Shown here piece by piece: positions 15,476 to 22,375 of a stretch of 34,930 bases of DNA; within the stretch, counting starts at the first letter, position 1; every line of letters starts with the position of its first letter. Source of the DNA: Planctomycetota bacterium (GTDB lineage Bacteria; Planctomycetota; UBA11346); the NCBI GenBank assembly GCA_025055595.1, contig JANWWU010000053.1, positions 1-34,930 on the forward strand. The letters are read 5' to 3'. The notes below the pieces were generated by a model. It was given only the letters and a program-made list of their open reading frames with translations. It ran no database searches and was not told the DNA's origin. The translations under genes were made by a program, and so were the position numbers.

Positions 15476-16366
15476 CTAGCGGTCCAAATCCGGAGGCGCA
15501 CAGAGGTCCGCCCGCTCGTCCCTGCTGACTCCGATCTGCGAGAGGCTCGCCGGGGCCCACCGCACCTGCGCGCCGCAGGCCTGGAGGCATGCGCGCAGCC
15601 TCTCGGAGAGACCGCAGAAGACAGCGGTTTGGGCGCGCGCGGCGGCCAGCAGCCAGGAGCCGGCGCTGGTCCACGCCGTGCAATCCCAGGGGCCCTCGCC
15701 GGCTGACGGCGGCCAGAGGATCTCGTGCGCCGGATCGTAGGCGGTCATCGGTTCTGCAGGAACCGCGAGGACGCTCGCCTGGGCCGTCCATGCCAGCGCG
15801 ATGCCGTGCGCCTGCAGCCATTCCCGACGGACGGCCTGCTGCGACCAATCGAGGTCGCCATCGCACCACAAGCGAATGCCGCGCTGGTCGCTGGTCGCCA
15901 TCAGGCGACCCTCGCTCATGGCTTGGAGCAGTTCGCTGGCTGCCAGACGCGCCCGCATGCTCGGCAAGCCGCAACACCACGACCTGGCACCAGCCGACGG
16001 CACGTCGATCCAACCCGACGCCGCGGCGACCTGGGCGCTGCGCTGGACCGCCGCTCTGATGTCGCGGATTGCAACGGGTTTGGTGAAGAAATCTACTGCT
16101 CGACTGCGCAGCGCGCGCACCGCGTCATCGAAGGTCGCATAACCGCTGATCATGATGAAGGGGCAGCCGAAGGCTTGGGCGGCCTCCAAGCCATCACCGT
16201 CCGGCAGCTTGAGGTCGCTGATCACGCAGTCGGCAGGCCGCTCGCCCCAGGCTCGGCGGGCTTCCGCGATGCTCGCCGCGCTGCGCACCGCGTGCCCATC
16301 GCGCTGCAAGGCGAGGGCGATCGCCTTGCGGATGCTCTCCTCGTCCTCGACGATGAGCACCTCCAT
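15476..16366 (-). CDS. Response regulator: CheY-like receiver plus unknown C-terminal domain
   Basis: 296 residues. The receiver domain (1-115) has Asp8/Glu9, phospho-acceptor Asp51 in 'VISDLKLPDGDG', Ser74 in 'MISGYATFDDAV' and Lys96 in 'FFTKPV', so all catalytic residues are present. The C-terminal ~175 residues are not a DNA-binding, AAA+ or GGDEF domain that I recognise. A late segment 'SAGSWLLAAARAQTAVFCG' followed by 'LSERLRACLQACG' is faintly STAS-like. ATG 16366 was chosen because it begins directly at 'MEVLIVEDEE'; an upstream extension would cross the promoter region. Codons are less GC-biased than in neighbours. It is first in the minus-strand run and the obvious candidate partner of the peptide array encoded next. 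Confidence 0.88.
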   Translation of the reverse strand: MEVLIVEDEESIRKAIALALQRDGHAVRSAASIAEARRAWGERPADCVISDLKLPDGDGLEAAQAFGCPFIMISGYATFDDAVRALRSRAVDFFTKPVAIRDIRAAVQRSAQVAAASGWIDVPSAGARSWCCGLPSMRARLAASELLQAMSEGRLMATSDQRGIRLWCDGDLDWSQQAVRREWLQAHGIALAWTAQASVLAVPAEPMTAYDPAHEILWPPSAGEGPWDCTAWTSAGSWLLAAARAQTAVFCGLSERLRACLQACGAQVRWAPASLSQIGVSRDERADLCAPPDLDR

Positions 16367-16443
16367 GGCGGTGAATACAATACATTTCGTTTCGCTTGTG
16401 CATCGATGATTGCATGCGAGGCTGCTCGCCGACAGTGCGCGCA
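16367..16443. promoter_or_regulatory. Divergent promoter region between receiver gene and hybrid kinase
   Basis: The only clearly AT-rich patch in this block lies at about 16373-16415, between two outward-facing genes, and must hold promoters for both. Reading the minus strand, 'TATTGTATTC' sits shortly before the ATG at 16366 and could be a -10-like element. I cannot assign a confident -35, sigma-54 or sigma-28 site. Confidence 0.45.
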
Positions 16444-18048
16444 ATGGCCGCTGTACTGGGATCGGTACTCGCTTGGATCAGCGCCGAAGAAGCGCGAGCA
16501 TCGCTTGCGACCTTCGATCCCGGTGCCGGACTCGTGCTGCATGTGTGCGCCAGCCAGCGCGAGGCCGAGCGTCTGCGCGAGCGCCTGCACCCCGAAGTGC
16601 TGCTGACCGATGGCCGCGCTGGTCTGGCGTGGTTGCGTCAGGTGCGCTCGCGGGATCCTCATCTCTTCACGATCGCCTGGACGGGCGAGGACGAGTGGCG
16701 CGACACGGTCGCCGCGATCAATGCCGGGGTCGTCGATGCCGTGCTCCTCGAGCGCCTACCGCAGGCGCACTGGCAGCCCTTGCTGCAGCGCGGCTGCGAG
16801 CAGGCTCTGACGCGGCGCCACACCGCCTCGCTGCTCGGCGAATTCGCCGCGCGCAATGCCGAACTGCTCGCCTTCAAGGAGCGGCTGGAGGCGATGGTCG
16901 CCGAGCGCACGGCGCATCTGCTGGAAGCCCAGGAGCGCCTGCAGGCCGCGCAGCGCCTGATCATCCAGGCCGAGACGCAGGCGACGGTCAGCTACCTGCT
17001 GCGCGGCATCGCCCATGAGTTCAACAATCCGCTGGCGGCGATCTACGGCTACGCCCAGCGCCTGCGACGCCAGCAGGCCCAGGACCCGGACGTTGTCCGG
17101 CGCCTCGATGTGATCCTGCAAGAAGTCGAGCATTGTCGACAAGTCGTCGATCAGCTGCGTCAGCTTGCGTCCCCGCTCAACGAGCCGATCGGGCGCGTCG
17201 ATCCGGCGGCGATCCTCCAGCAGGCGAGCGAGCGGCTGACCTCGATCGGTCGGCGCGTGCCGCGCCTGCAGATCGCCGCCCTGCCGCAGGTCCAGGCGGC
17301 GCCGCGCGCCCTGGAGACGATCTTCGAGCACATCCTGCTCAATGCGATCGAAGCCGGGGCCGAGAGCATCGAGTGCACGGCCCAGGAGCACGATCGCCGG
17401 GTGCGCCTGTGCATCGCCAACGATGGCGAGACTCCGAGCGACGAGGTCCTGGCCAATGCCGTGCGCCCGCTGTTCACGACCAAAGCCGCCGCGGGTCATC
17501 GCGGCCTCGGCCTGACGACTGCCGCGGCCCTGCTGCGCGAGCAGGACGGAGCCATCGAACTGGTGCGCCGGACGAGCGGCCGCGGGGCCGCGGTGCTGAT
17601 CGAACTGCCGAGCGCCGCTGTCGACCAGCAGCGGGAGGAGCGCGCCGCGACGGTGCCCGGCCCAACGGAAGGCGAGCCGCGGCGCAGCGTTCTGGTCGTC
17701 GAGGACGAGGTCTCCGTCGGCGAGCTGCTCTGCGATCTGCTGCGCGAGCTCGGCTGCACCCCGATGCTGGCTCCGCAGGCGGCCAGCGCGATGACCCTGC
17801 TCGCCCAGCATCGCTTCGCCGCGCTCCTGGTCGACCTGACGCTGCCCGACGGCAGCGGGATCGATGTCGTGCGCCGCGCGCTCGCCCTCGATCCCGGCCT
17901 GGCGCGGCGCATCGTGCTGACCAGCGGCGATGCGGATGCGATGCGCCGTCAGCAGCTGGCGATCGAGCACGGCTTTCCGATCCTCGGCAAGCCTTTCCGC
18001 GTGCCGGAGGTGCAACGGCTCATCCACGAGCTCGGGCTTGTCGAGTGA
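16444..18048 (+). CDS. Hybrid histidine kinase with receiver-like N-terminus and C-terminal receiver
   Basis: 534 residues from ATG 16444 (in-frame ATG 16414 is an alternative; neither has a clear Shine-Dalgarno). Residues ~28-122 resemble a degenerate receiver: Asp56 in 'EVLLTDGRAG' is present but the Lys motif is not. A coiled linker follows, then HisKA with His191 in 'GIAHEFNNPLAAIYGY'. The ATPase domain has 'HILLNAIEAG', 'IANDGETPS' and 'FTTKAAAGHRGLGLTTA'; its G1 motif (DxGxG) is weakened to 'NDGET'. A complete C-terminal receiver carries Asp464 in 'LVDLTLPDGSG', Ser494 and Lys516 in 'LGKPF'. No membrane helix. It diverges from the receiver/peptide-array run. Likely it exchanges phosphate with that receiver, by inference. 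Confidence 0.9.
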   Translation: MAAVLGSVLAWISAEEARASLATFDPGAGLVLHVCASQREAERLRERLHPEVLLTDGRAGLAWLRQVRSRDPHLFTIAWTGEDEWRDTVAAINAGVVDAVLLERLPQAHWQPLLQRGCEQALTRRHTASLLGEFAARNAELLAFKERLEAMVAERTAHLLEAQERLQAAQRLIIQAETQATVSYLLRGIAHEFNNPLAAIYGYAQRLRRQQAQDPDVVRRLDVILQEVEHCRQVVDQLRQLASPLNEPIGRVDPAAILQQASERLTSIGRRVPRLQIAALPQVQAAPRALETIFEHILLNAIEAGAESIECTAQEHDRRVRLCIANDGETPSDEVLANAVRPLFTTKAAAGHRGLGLTTAAALLREQDGAIELVRRTSGRGAAVLIELPSAAVDQQREERAATVPGPTEGEPRRSVLVVEDEVSVGELLCDLLRELGCTPMLAPQAASAMTLLAQHRFAALLVDLTLPDGSGIDVVRRALALDPGLARRIVLTSGDADAMRRQQLAIEHGFPILGKPFRVPEVQRLIHELGLVE

Positions 18049-18062
18049 GCGAGCGCGCAGCC

Positions 18063-18089
18063 TTGTGAAGCGCATCGCCGACGAAAAAT
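18063..18089 (+). promoter_or_regulatory. Weak candidate promoter upstream of leuA
   Basis: TTGTGA (18063-18068) and AAAAAT (18084-18089) are separated by 15 bases, in the only AT-rich part of the 136-base gap before leuA. Each hexamer matches the sigma-70 consensus at four of six positions and the spacing is short. No leucine-rich leader peptide or T-box feature was found. Confidence 0.22.
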
Positions 18090-18184
18090 AAGCAATGAGC
18101 GGGCATCGGCTGACGACGGCGGGATCGACGACCGCTCCGCATCGTCCGCTGTCGCCGCGCTCGCGCGAGCTGCAAGGACCACTC

Positions 18185-19732
18185 ATGAGCGAGGAACAGG
18201 TGCTGATCTTCGACACGACGCTGCGCGATGGCGAGCAGTCGCCGGGGGCGTCGATGAACCTCGAGGAGAAGCTCGAGGTCGCGCGCATGCTCGAGACGCT
18301 GGGAGTCGATGTCATCGAAGCCGGATTTCCCGTTGCCAGCCCCGACGACTTCGCGGCCGTGCAGGCGATCGCGCGCCAGACGCAGCGCGCGCGCGTCTGC
18401 GCCCTGGCGCGCAGCCTGAAGGGCGATATCGATCGCGCCGCAGCGGCCGTCGCGCCGGCCGGCGAGCGGGCGCGGCTGCATGTGTTCCTCGCCACCAGTC
18501 CGATCCACCGCCAGTATAAACTCGACAAGGCGAAGCCGGAGATCGTCCGGCAGGCTGCCGAAGCGGTGGCCTACGCGCGCACCCTGTGCGCCGATGTCGA
18601 GTTCAGCTGCGAGGACGCCAGCCGCACCGAGCCGGAGTTCCTGGCCGAGGTCGTCGAAGCGGCGATCCGCGCCGGGGCGCGGACGGTCAACATCCCGGAT
18701 ACCGTCGGCTACGCGTACCCGAGCGATTACGCCGAGCTGATCGCGTACCTGCGGCGCTCCGTGCCGAACATCGGCGAGGCCGTGATCTCTGTGCATTGCC
18801 ACAACGACCTCGGCTTGGCGGTCGCCAACTCGCTCGCCGCGGTGCGCGCCGGCGCGCGCCAGGTCGAGTGCACGATCAACGGCATCGGCGAGCGCGCGGG
18901 CAACTGCGCGCTCGAAGAGGTGGTGATGGCGATGCGCGTGCGCCGCGACCAGTTCCCCGGCCTGTTCACGCGCGTCGATTCGACGAAGCTGTACGCCGCC
19001 AGCCGGCTCGTGCAGTCGATCACCGGCCTGCCGCTGCAGCGCAACAAGGCGATCGTCGGCGACAACGCCTTCGCGCATGAGAGCGGCATCCACCAGCACG
19101 GCGTGATGAAGCATCGCGCATGCTACGAGATCATGACGCCGCAGTCGGTCGGCTTTCCCGATACCAGCTTTGTGCTCGGCAAGCACAGCGGGCGCGCGGC
19201 GCTGGCCAAGCGCTACGAGGAGCTCGGCCTGCGGATCGCGGAAGGCGATCTCGACCGCTTGTTCGCGGCCTTCAAGGCGCTGGCCGACCGCAAGAAGGAG
19301 ATCTACGACGGCGATCTCATCGCGCTGTTCGAAGAGGTGGTCCGCGGACGCACCGTCACCGCCTGGCGGCTGGAATACCTGCACACCTCGGCCGGTACCG
19401 GCGCCGTGGCCACCGCCACTGTCCGCTTGGCGCGCGGCGAGGCCGTGCACACCGATGCCGCGATCGGCGATGGCCCGGTCGATGCCGCGATCAGCGCGAT
19501 CAATCGGATCACCGGCGTGCAGGGCACGGTGGAGGATTATCGCCTGCGCTCGATCACCCGCGGCGGCGATGCCCAGGGCGAAGTGTCGATCCGCGCGCGG
19601 ATCAACGGCCGCCTCGTCGGCGGCAAGGGGCTGTCGACCGATATCGTGCTGGCCAGCGCGCTCGCCTGGCTCGATGCCGTCAATCGCGCGGGAGCGACGG
19701 CGGCGGCGGCCGCGGGCGGCACCCCGCCGTGA
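18185..19732 (+). CDS. leuA: 2-isopropylmalate synthase
   Basis: Condenses acetyl-CoA with 2-oxoisovalerate, the first step of leucine biosynthesis. The 515 residues match the long LeuA form: TIM-barrel start 'FDTTLRDGEQSPGASM', 'GVDVIEAGFPVASPDDF', 'CEDASRTEPEF', metal ligands in 'SVHCHNDLGLAVAN', 'ECTINGIGERAGNCALEEV', and 'HESGIHQHGV'. The C-terminal leucine-binding regulatory domain follows ('GTGAVATATVRL' to 'GGKGLSTDIVLAS'). The ATG at 18185 is set by AAGGA at 18174-18178. The enzyme should be feedback-inhibited by leucine because the regulatory domain is complete. It stands alone here; leuB, leuC and leuD are not in the window. Confidence 0.97.
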   Translation: MSEEQVLIFDTTLRDGEQSPGASMNLEEKLEVARMLETLGVDVIEAGFPVASPDDFAAVQAIARQTQRARVCALARSLKGDIDRAAAAVAPAGERARLHVFLATSPIHRQYKLDKAKPEIVRQAAEAVAYARTLCADVEFSCEDASRTEPEFLAEVVEAAIRAGARTVNIPDTVGYAYPSDYAELIAYLRRSVPNIGEAVISVHCHNDLGLAVANSLAAVRAGARQVECTINGIGERAGNCALEEVVMAMRVRRDQFPGLFTRVDSTKLYAASRLVQSITGLPLQRNKAIVGDNAFAHESGIHQHGVMKHRACYEIMTPQSVGFPDTSFVLGKHSGRAALAKRYEELGLRIAEGDLDRLFAAFKALADRKKEIYDGDLIALFEEVVRGRTVTAWRLEYLHTSAGTGAVATATVRLARGEAVHTDAAIGDGPVDAAISAINRITGVQGTVEDYRLRSITRGGDAQGEVSIRARINGRLVGGKGLSTDIVLASALAWLDAVNRAGATAAAAAGGTPP

Positions 19733-19823
19733 CCGGGCGGCAGCAGCGCGTCGACGCTGGCCCTGCCGTTCGTTCGCTTGCTGGCGCTGCGTTCATCGGT
19801 CTTCCGAACGGGGCGGCCTGCGC

Positions 19824-21206
19824 TCAGCGCACCGCGTCAGCGATCAGTTCGTAGAGGCGATCGCGCAGCGGCGGCCCCCACGACCAGTCCGCGGCCTGAC
19901 CGCGGCCGAGCAGGATGGCGAAGGCGAGGCGCCCTCGCGGCCCCTCGACATAGCCGGCGAGGCAGCTCGCGGTCGCCAGCGTGCCGGTCTTGACACGCCC
20001 CTGGACACCGGCGCCTGCGCGCTCGCGCAGGGTGGACTCGAACAGCCGTCCATAGCGATGGCGATCCATCGCCGCCAGCAGCCTGGTCAGGGCCTCGGCG
20101 CTGCCAGTGTTGCCGTAGCTCAGGCCGGATCCGTCAAGGATGGTGAAGCGTGCGGCTTCCTCGCCGATCAGCTCCTGGCAGGCCTCGCGCACGGCCCGCG
20201 TGCCGGCGCTCAGCGAGCCCGCGCCGTAGCGGCGCACCCCGATCAGGCGCAGGATCTGCTCGCCGTAGAAGTTCTGGCTGCGCTGGTTCATCACGGCGAG
20301 CGCCGGCAACAGCGCCGAGCGATGCTCGACCAGCAGCGGGCCGCGGCGCGCATCGACGGCGCCCAGACGCACGCTGCCGCTGAGCGCGATTCCGGCATCG
20401 CTGAGCGCTGCCGCCAGGGCATCGCCTGCCAGCAGGTCGGGATCCTCGTGGATCGCGACCGGGAACCAGGCCGTCGGCTGCGAGAAGCGACCGGCGACGC
20501 TGACCGCGTTGGCGCTCGGATGCCGCTCGACATCGAAGCGCGCATCGCCGCCGGCGGCGACGGCGCGCGTGCGGTTCTCGATGCGGATGCGCGGGCTGCG
20601 CGGGCGCACCTCGATGCGGCAGGGCGCATCGAGCTGCTCGGGGATGGCGCGGACATCGATGCAGTTGTCGTTGTAGGCGAAGGCGCTCGCCGGGGCGCTG
20701 AACCAGCGCATCAGGTTCGTGCCCTCATCGGGGTAGGTCGGCGGGCGCAGCGGACCCTGGAAGAGACGGTTGTCGATCAGCAGGTCGCCGTCGATGCGCT
20801 GGATGCCGAGGGCGCGCAGACGCTCGGCCCATCCGCGGAAACAACGCTCGGGATCGCCGTCCCAGAAATGCTCGTCGAGCGTCGGGTCGCCGCCACCGAC
20901 CACCCCGATGCCCGGCACGCCGCCTTGTGCGATCGGACCCAGCGCGTGCACCCGCGTGACGAAGCTGAACTCGGGTCCGAGGACGAGCAAGGCGGCCGCG
21001 GCGACCAGCAGCTTGGTCGTCGAAGCCAGGCGCAGCGGGGCGCTGTCGCCGAGGCGCGCGCGCCAACGCTGGGAGCGGCAATCCCACACTGCGACCGCAG
21101 CGTCTCCACCGCGCGGCACCACGGCCAATGCGCTGAGCAAGCGCGCCTCGAGCTCTCCCGCCCAGAGCCCGACGCCGAGCCACCACAGCAGCAGCCATCG
21201 TCGCAT
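19824..21206 (-). CDS. dacB: D-alanyl-D-alanine carboxypeptidase/endopeptidase, PBP4 (DacB) family
   Basis: Trims or cleaves peptidoglycan peptides in the periplasm. The 461 residues start with a signal peptide ('[16 protein letters not shown]'). All three penicillin-binding motifs are visible: SxxK as Ser62-Thr-Thr-Lys65, SxN as Ser310-Gln-Asn312 and KTG at 406-408. A long insertion between the first two motifs and 'GGGDPTLDE' (about 104-112) mark the class C PBP4/S13 family. The ATG at 21206 places the signal peptide at the N-terminus; a longer frame to 21281 is unlikely. Convergent with leuA and divergent from pstS. Confidence 0.94.
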   Translation of the reverse strand: MRRWLLLWWLGVGLWAGELEARLLSALAVVPRGGDAAVAVWDCRSQRWRARLGDSAPLRLASTTKLLVAAAALLVLGPEFSFVTRVHALGPIAQGGVPGIGVVGGGDPTLDEHFWDGDPERCFRGWAERLRALGIQRIDGDLLIDNRLFQGPLRPPTYPDEGTNLMRWFSAPASAFAYNDNCIDVRAIPEQLDAPCRIEVRPRSPRIRIENRTRAVAAGGDARFDVERHPSANAVSVAGRFSQPTAWFPVAIHEDPDLLAGDALAAALSDAGIALSGSVRLGAVDARRGPLLVEHRSALLPALAVMNQRSQNFYGEQILRLIGVRRYGAGSLSAGTRAVREACQELIGEEAARFTILDGSGLSYGNTGSAEALTRLLAAMDRHRYGRLFESTLRERAGAGVQGRVKTGTLATASCLAGYVEGPRGRLAFAILLGRGQAADWSWGPPLRDRLYELIADAVR

Positions 21207-21278
21207 GCCAATCGCATGTTGCAGAAGGAAGCACGGGGGCAACCCGGCAAGCGCCGTCTTGGCTCTGCCCTCCGCTGC

Positions 21279-21296
21279 CATTCATCACATCTTCAT
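21279..21296 (+). promoter_or_regulatory. Candidate Pho box upstream of pstS
   Basis: TTCAT occurs at 21281-21285 and again at 21292-21296, an exact 11-base period. PhoB-type regulators bind direct 7-base half-sites on an 11-base period. The half-sites CATTCAT and TCTTCAT match the enteric CTGTCAT at five and four of seven positions. It lies in the AT-richest part of the dacB-pstS gap, about 70 bases before the pstS ATG, and an ATAAAT run directly follows. Confidence 0.42.
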
Positions 21297-21363
21297 AAAT
21301 CGGCGGATCGTGCGCGCCATACCACCACATCAGCAGCGGCGCCCTGCGCCCTCAGGAGAAGCT

Positions 21364-22320
21364 ATGGCCCGATCCTGCATCTCGTCCCTCACCCTGCTGG
21401 CGGTCGTCGGCACGATCAGCGTCCACGCCGCCGTCGAGCTCGATCCGCGACTGCCGGAGTACACCAAGGTTCCCGGCATCAGCGGCAACCTGAACTCGAT
21501 CGGCTCCGACACGCTGAACAATCTGATGACGCTGTGGGCGGAGGGCTTCGCCGAGTTCTATCCGAATGTCAACATCCAGATCGAAGGCAAGGGCTCGTCG
21601 ACGGCGCCGCCGGCGCTGATCGAGGGCACCGCTCAGCTCGGCCCGATGAGCCGCGAGATGACGAGCAAGGAGATCGACGCCTTCGAGAAGAAGTTCGGCT
21701 ACAAGCCGACCGGCATCAAGGTCGCGATCGACGCGCTCGCGGTCTTCGTGCACAAGGACAACCCCGTCAAGGGGCTGACGATGGCCCAGGTCGATGCGAT
21801 CTTCTCCAAGACGCGCAAGCGCGGCCATCCCGAGGACATCACCGACTGGGGTCAGGTGCTGCCGGAGTGGCGGGGCCGCTCGATCTCGCTCTTCGGCCGC
21901 AACTCGGCCTCCGGCACTTACGGCTTCTTCAAGGAGCACGCGCTGAACCGCGGCGACTACAAGCCGACGGTGAAGGAGCAGCCGGGCTCCTCGGCGGTCG
22001 TCCAGGGCGTGGCCAGCGACCTCTATGCGATCGGCTACTCCGGCATCGGCTATGCGACCGCAGGCGTGCGCGCTCTCCCGCTGGCCGACAAGCCCGGGCA
22101 GCCCTTCGTCGAGCCGAGCTACGAGAACTGCTTGAACGGCAGCTATCCGCTGGCGCGCTTCCTGTATGTGTATGTCAACAAGAAGCCGAATGAGCCGCTG
22201 CCGCCGCTGGTCCGCGAGTTCGTGCGCTACATCGAATCGAAGCAGGGCCAGGAAGTCGTGATCAAGGACGGCTACTTCCCGCTGCGCCTGGAGATGACGA
22301 CTACGTTCGCTGGCAAGTGA
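21364..22320 (+). CDS. pstS: Periplasmic phosphate-binding protein PstS
   Basis: Captures inorganic phosphate for the PstCAB importer. The 318 residues begin with signal peptide '[22 protein letters not shown]'. Binding-site motifs of the PstS family are present: '[10 protein letters not shown]', '[18 protein letters not shown]', '[17 protein letters not shown]' and '[13 protein letters not shown]'. AGGAGA at 21354-21359 sets the ATG at 21364. It is first in the pst-pho run, behind a candidate Pho box and followed by a perfect hairpin. Confidence 0.96.
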   Translation: MARSCISSLTLLAVVGTISVHAAVELDPRLPEYTKVPGISGNLNSIGSDTLNNLMTLWAEGFAEFYPNVNIQIEGKGSSTAPPALIEGTAQLGPMSREMTSKEIDAFEKKFGYKPTGIKVAIDALAVFVHKDNPVKGLTMAQVDAIFSKTRKRGHPEDITDWGQVLPEWRGRSISLFGRNSASGTYGFFKEHALNRGDYKPTVKEQPGSSAVVQGVASDLYAIGYSGIGYATAGVRALPLADKPGQPFVEPSYENCLNGSYPLARFLYVYVNKKPNEPLPPLVREFVRYIESKQGQEVVIKDGYFPLRLEMTTTFAGK

Positions 22321-22333
22321 GCGATGACCGCTT

Positions 22334-22360
22334 GGCCCGTCCGGCATCGCCGGACGGGCC
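22334..22360 (+). other. Perfect 12-bp hairpin between pstS and pstC
   Basis: GGCCCGTCCGGC (22334-22345) and its exact complement GCCGGACGGGCC (22349-22360) flank a 3-base loop. No T-run follows, so it is not a standard intrinsic terminator. In transporter operons such a structure after the binding-protein gene commonly stabilises that message or lowers downstream expression. Confidence 0.7.
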
Positions 22361-22375
22361 CTTCGGGCAAGCCGC

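Noticed and set aside
16396-16430. Possible sigma-54 site (TTGCA preceded by a TG-rich element) before the hybrid kinase
   Set aside because: The -24 GG is missing at the required 10-base spacing to the GC of the -12 element.
19766-19811. CCGTTCG...CGAACGG inverted repeat between leuA and dacB as a bidirectional terminator
   Set aside because: A 32-base loop and no T-run make it an unconvincing terminator.
19170-22193. Plus-strand open frame of about 1000 codons across leuA, dacB and pstS
   Set aside because: It crosses three well-supported genes in wrong frames and has no domain; an artefact of high GC.
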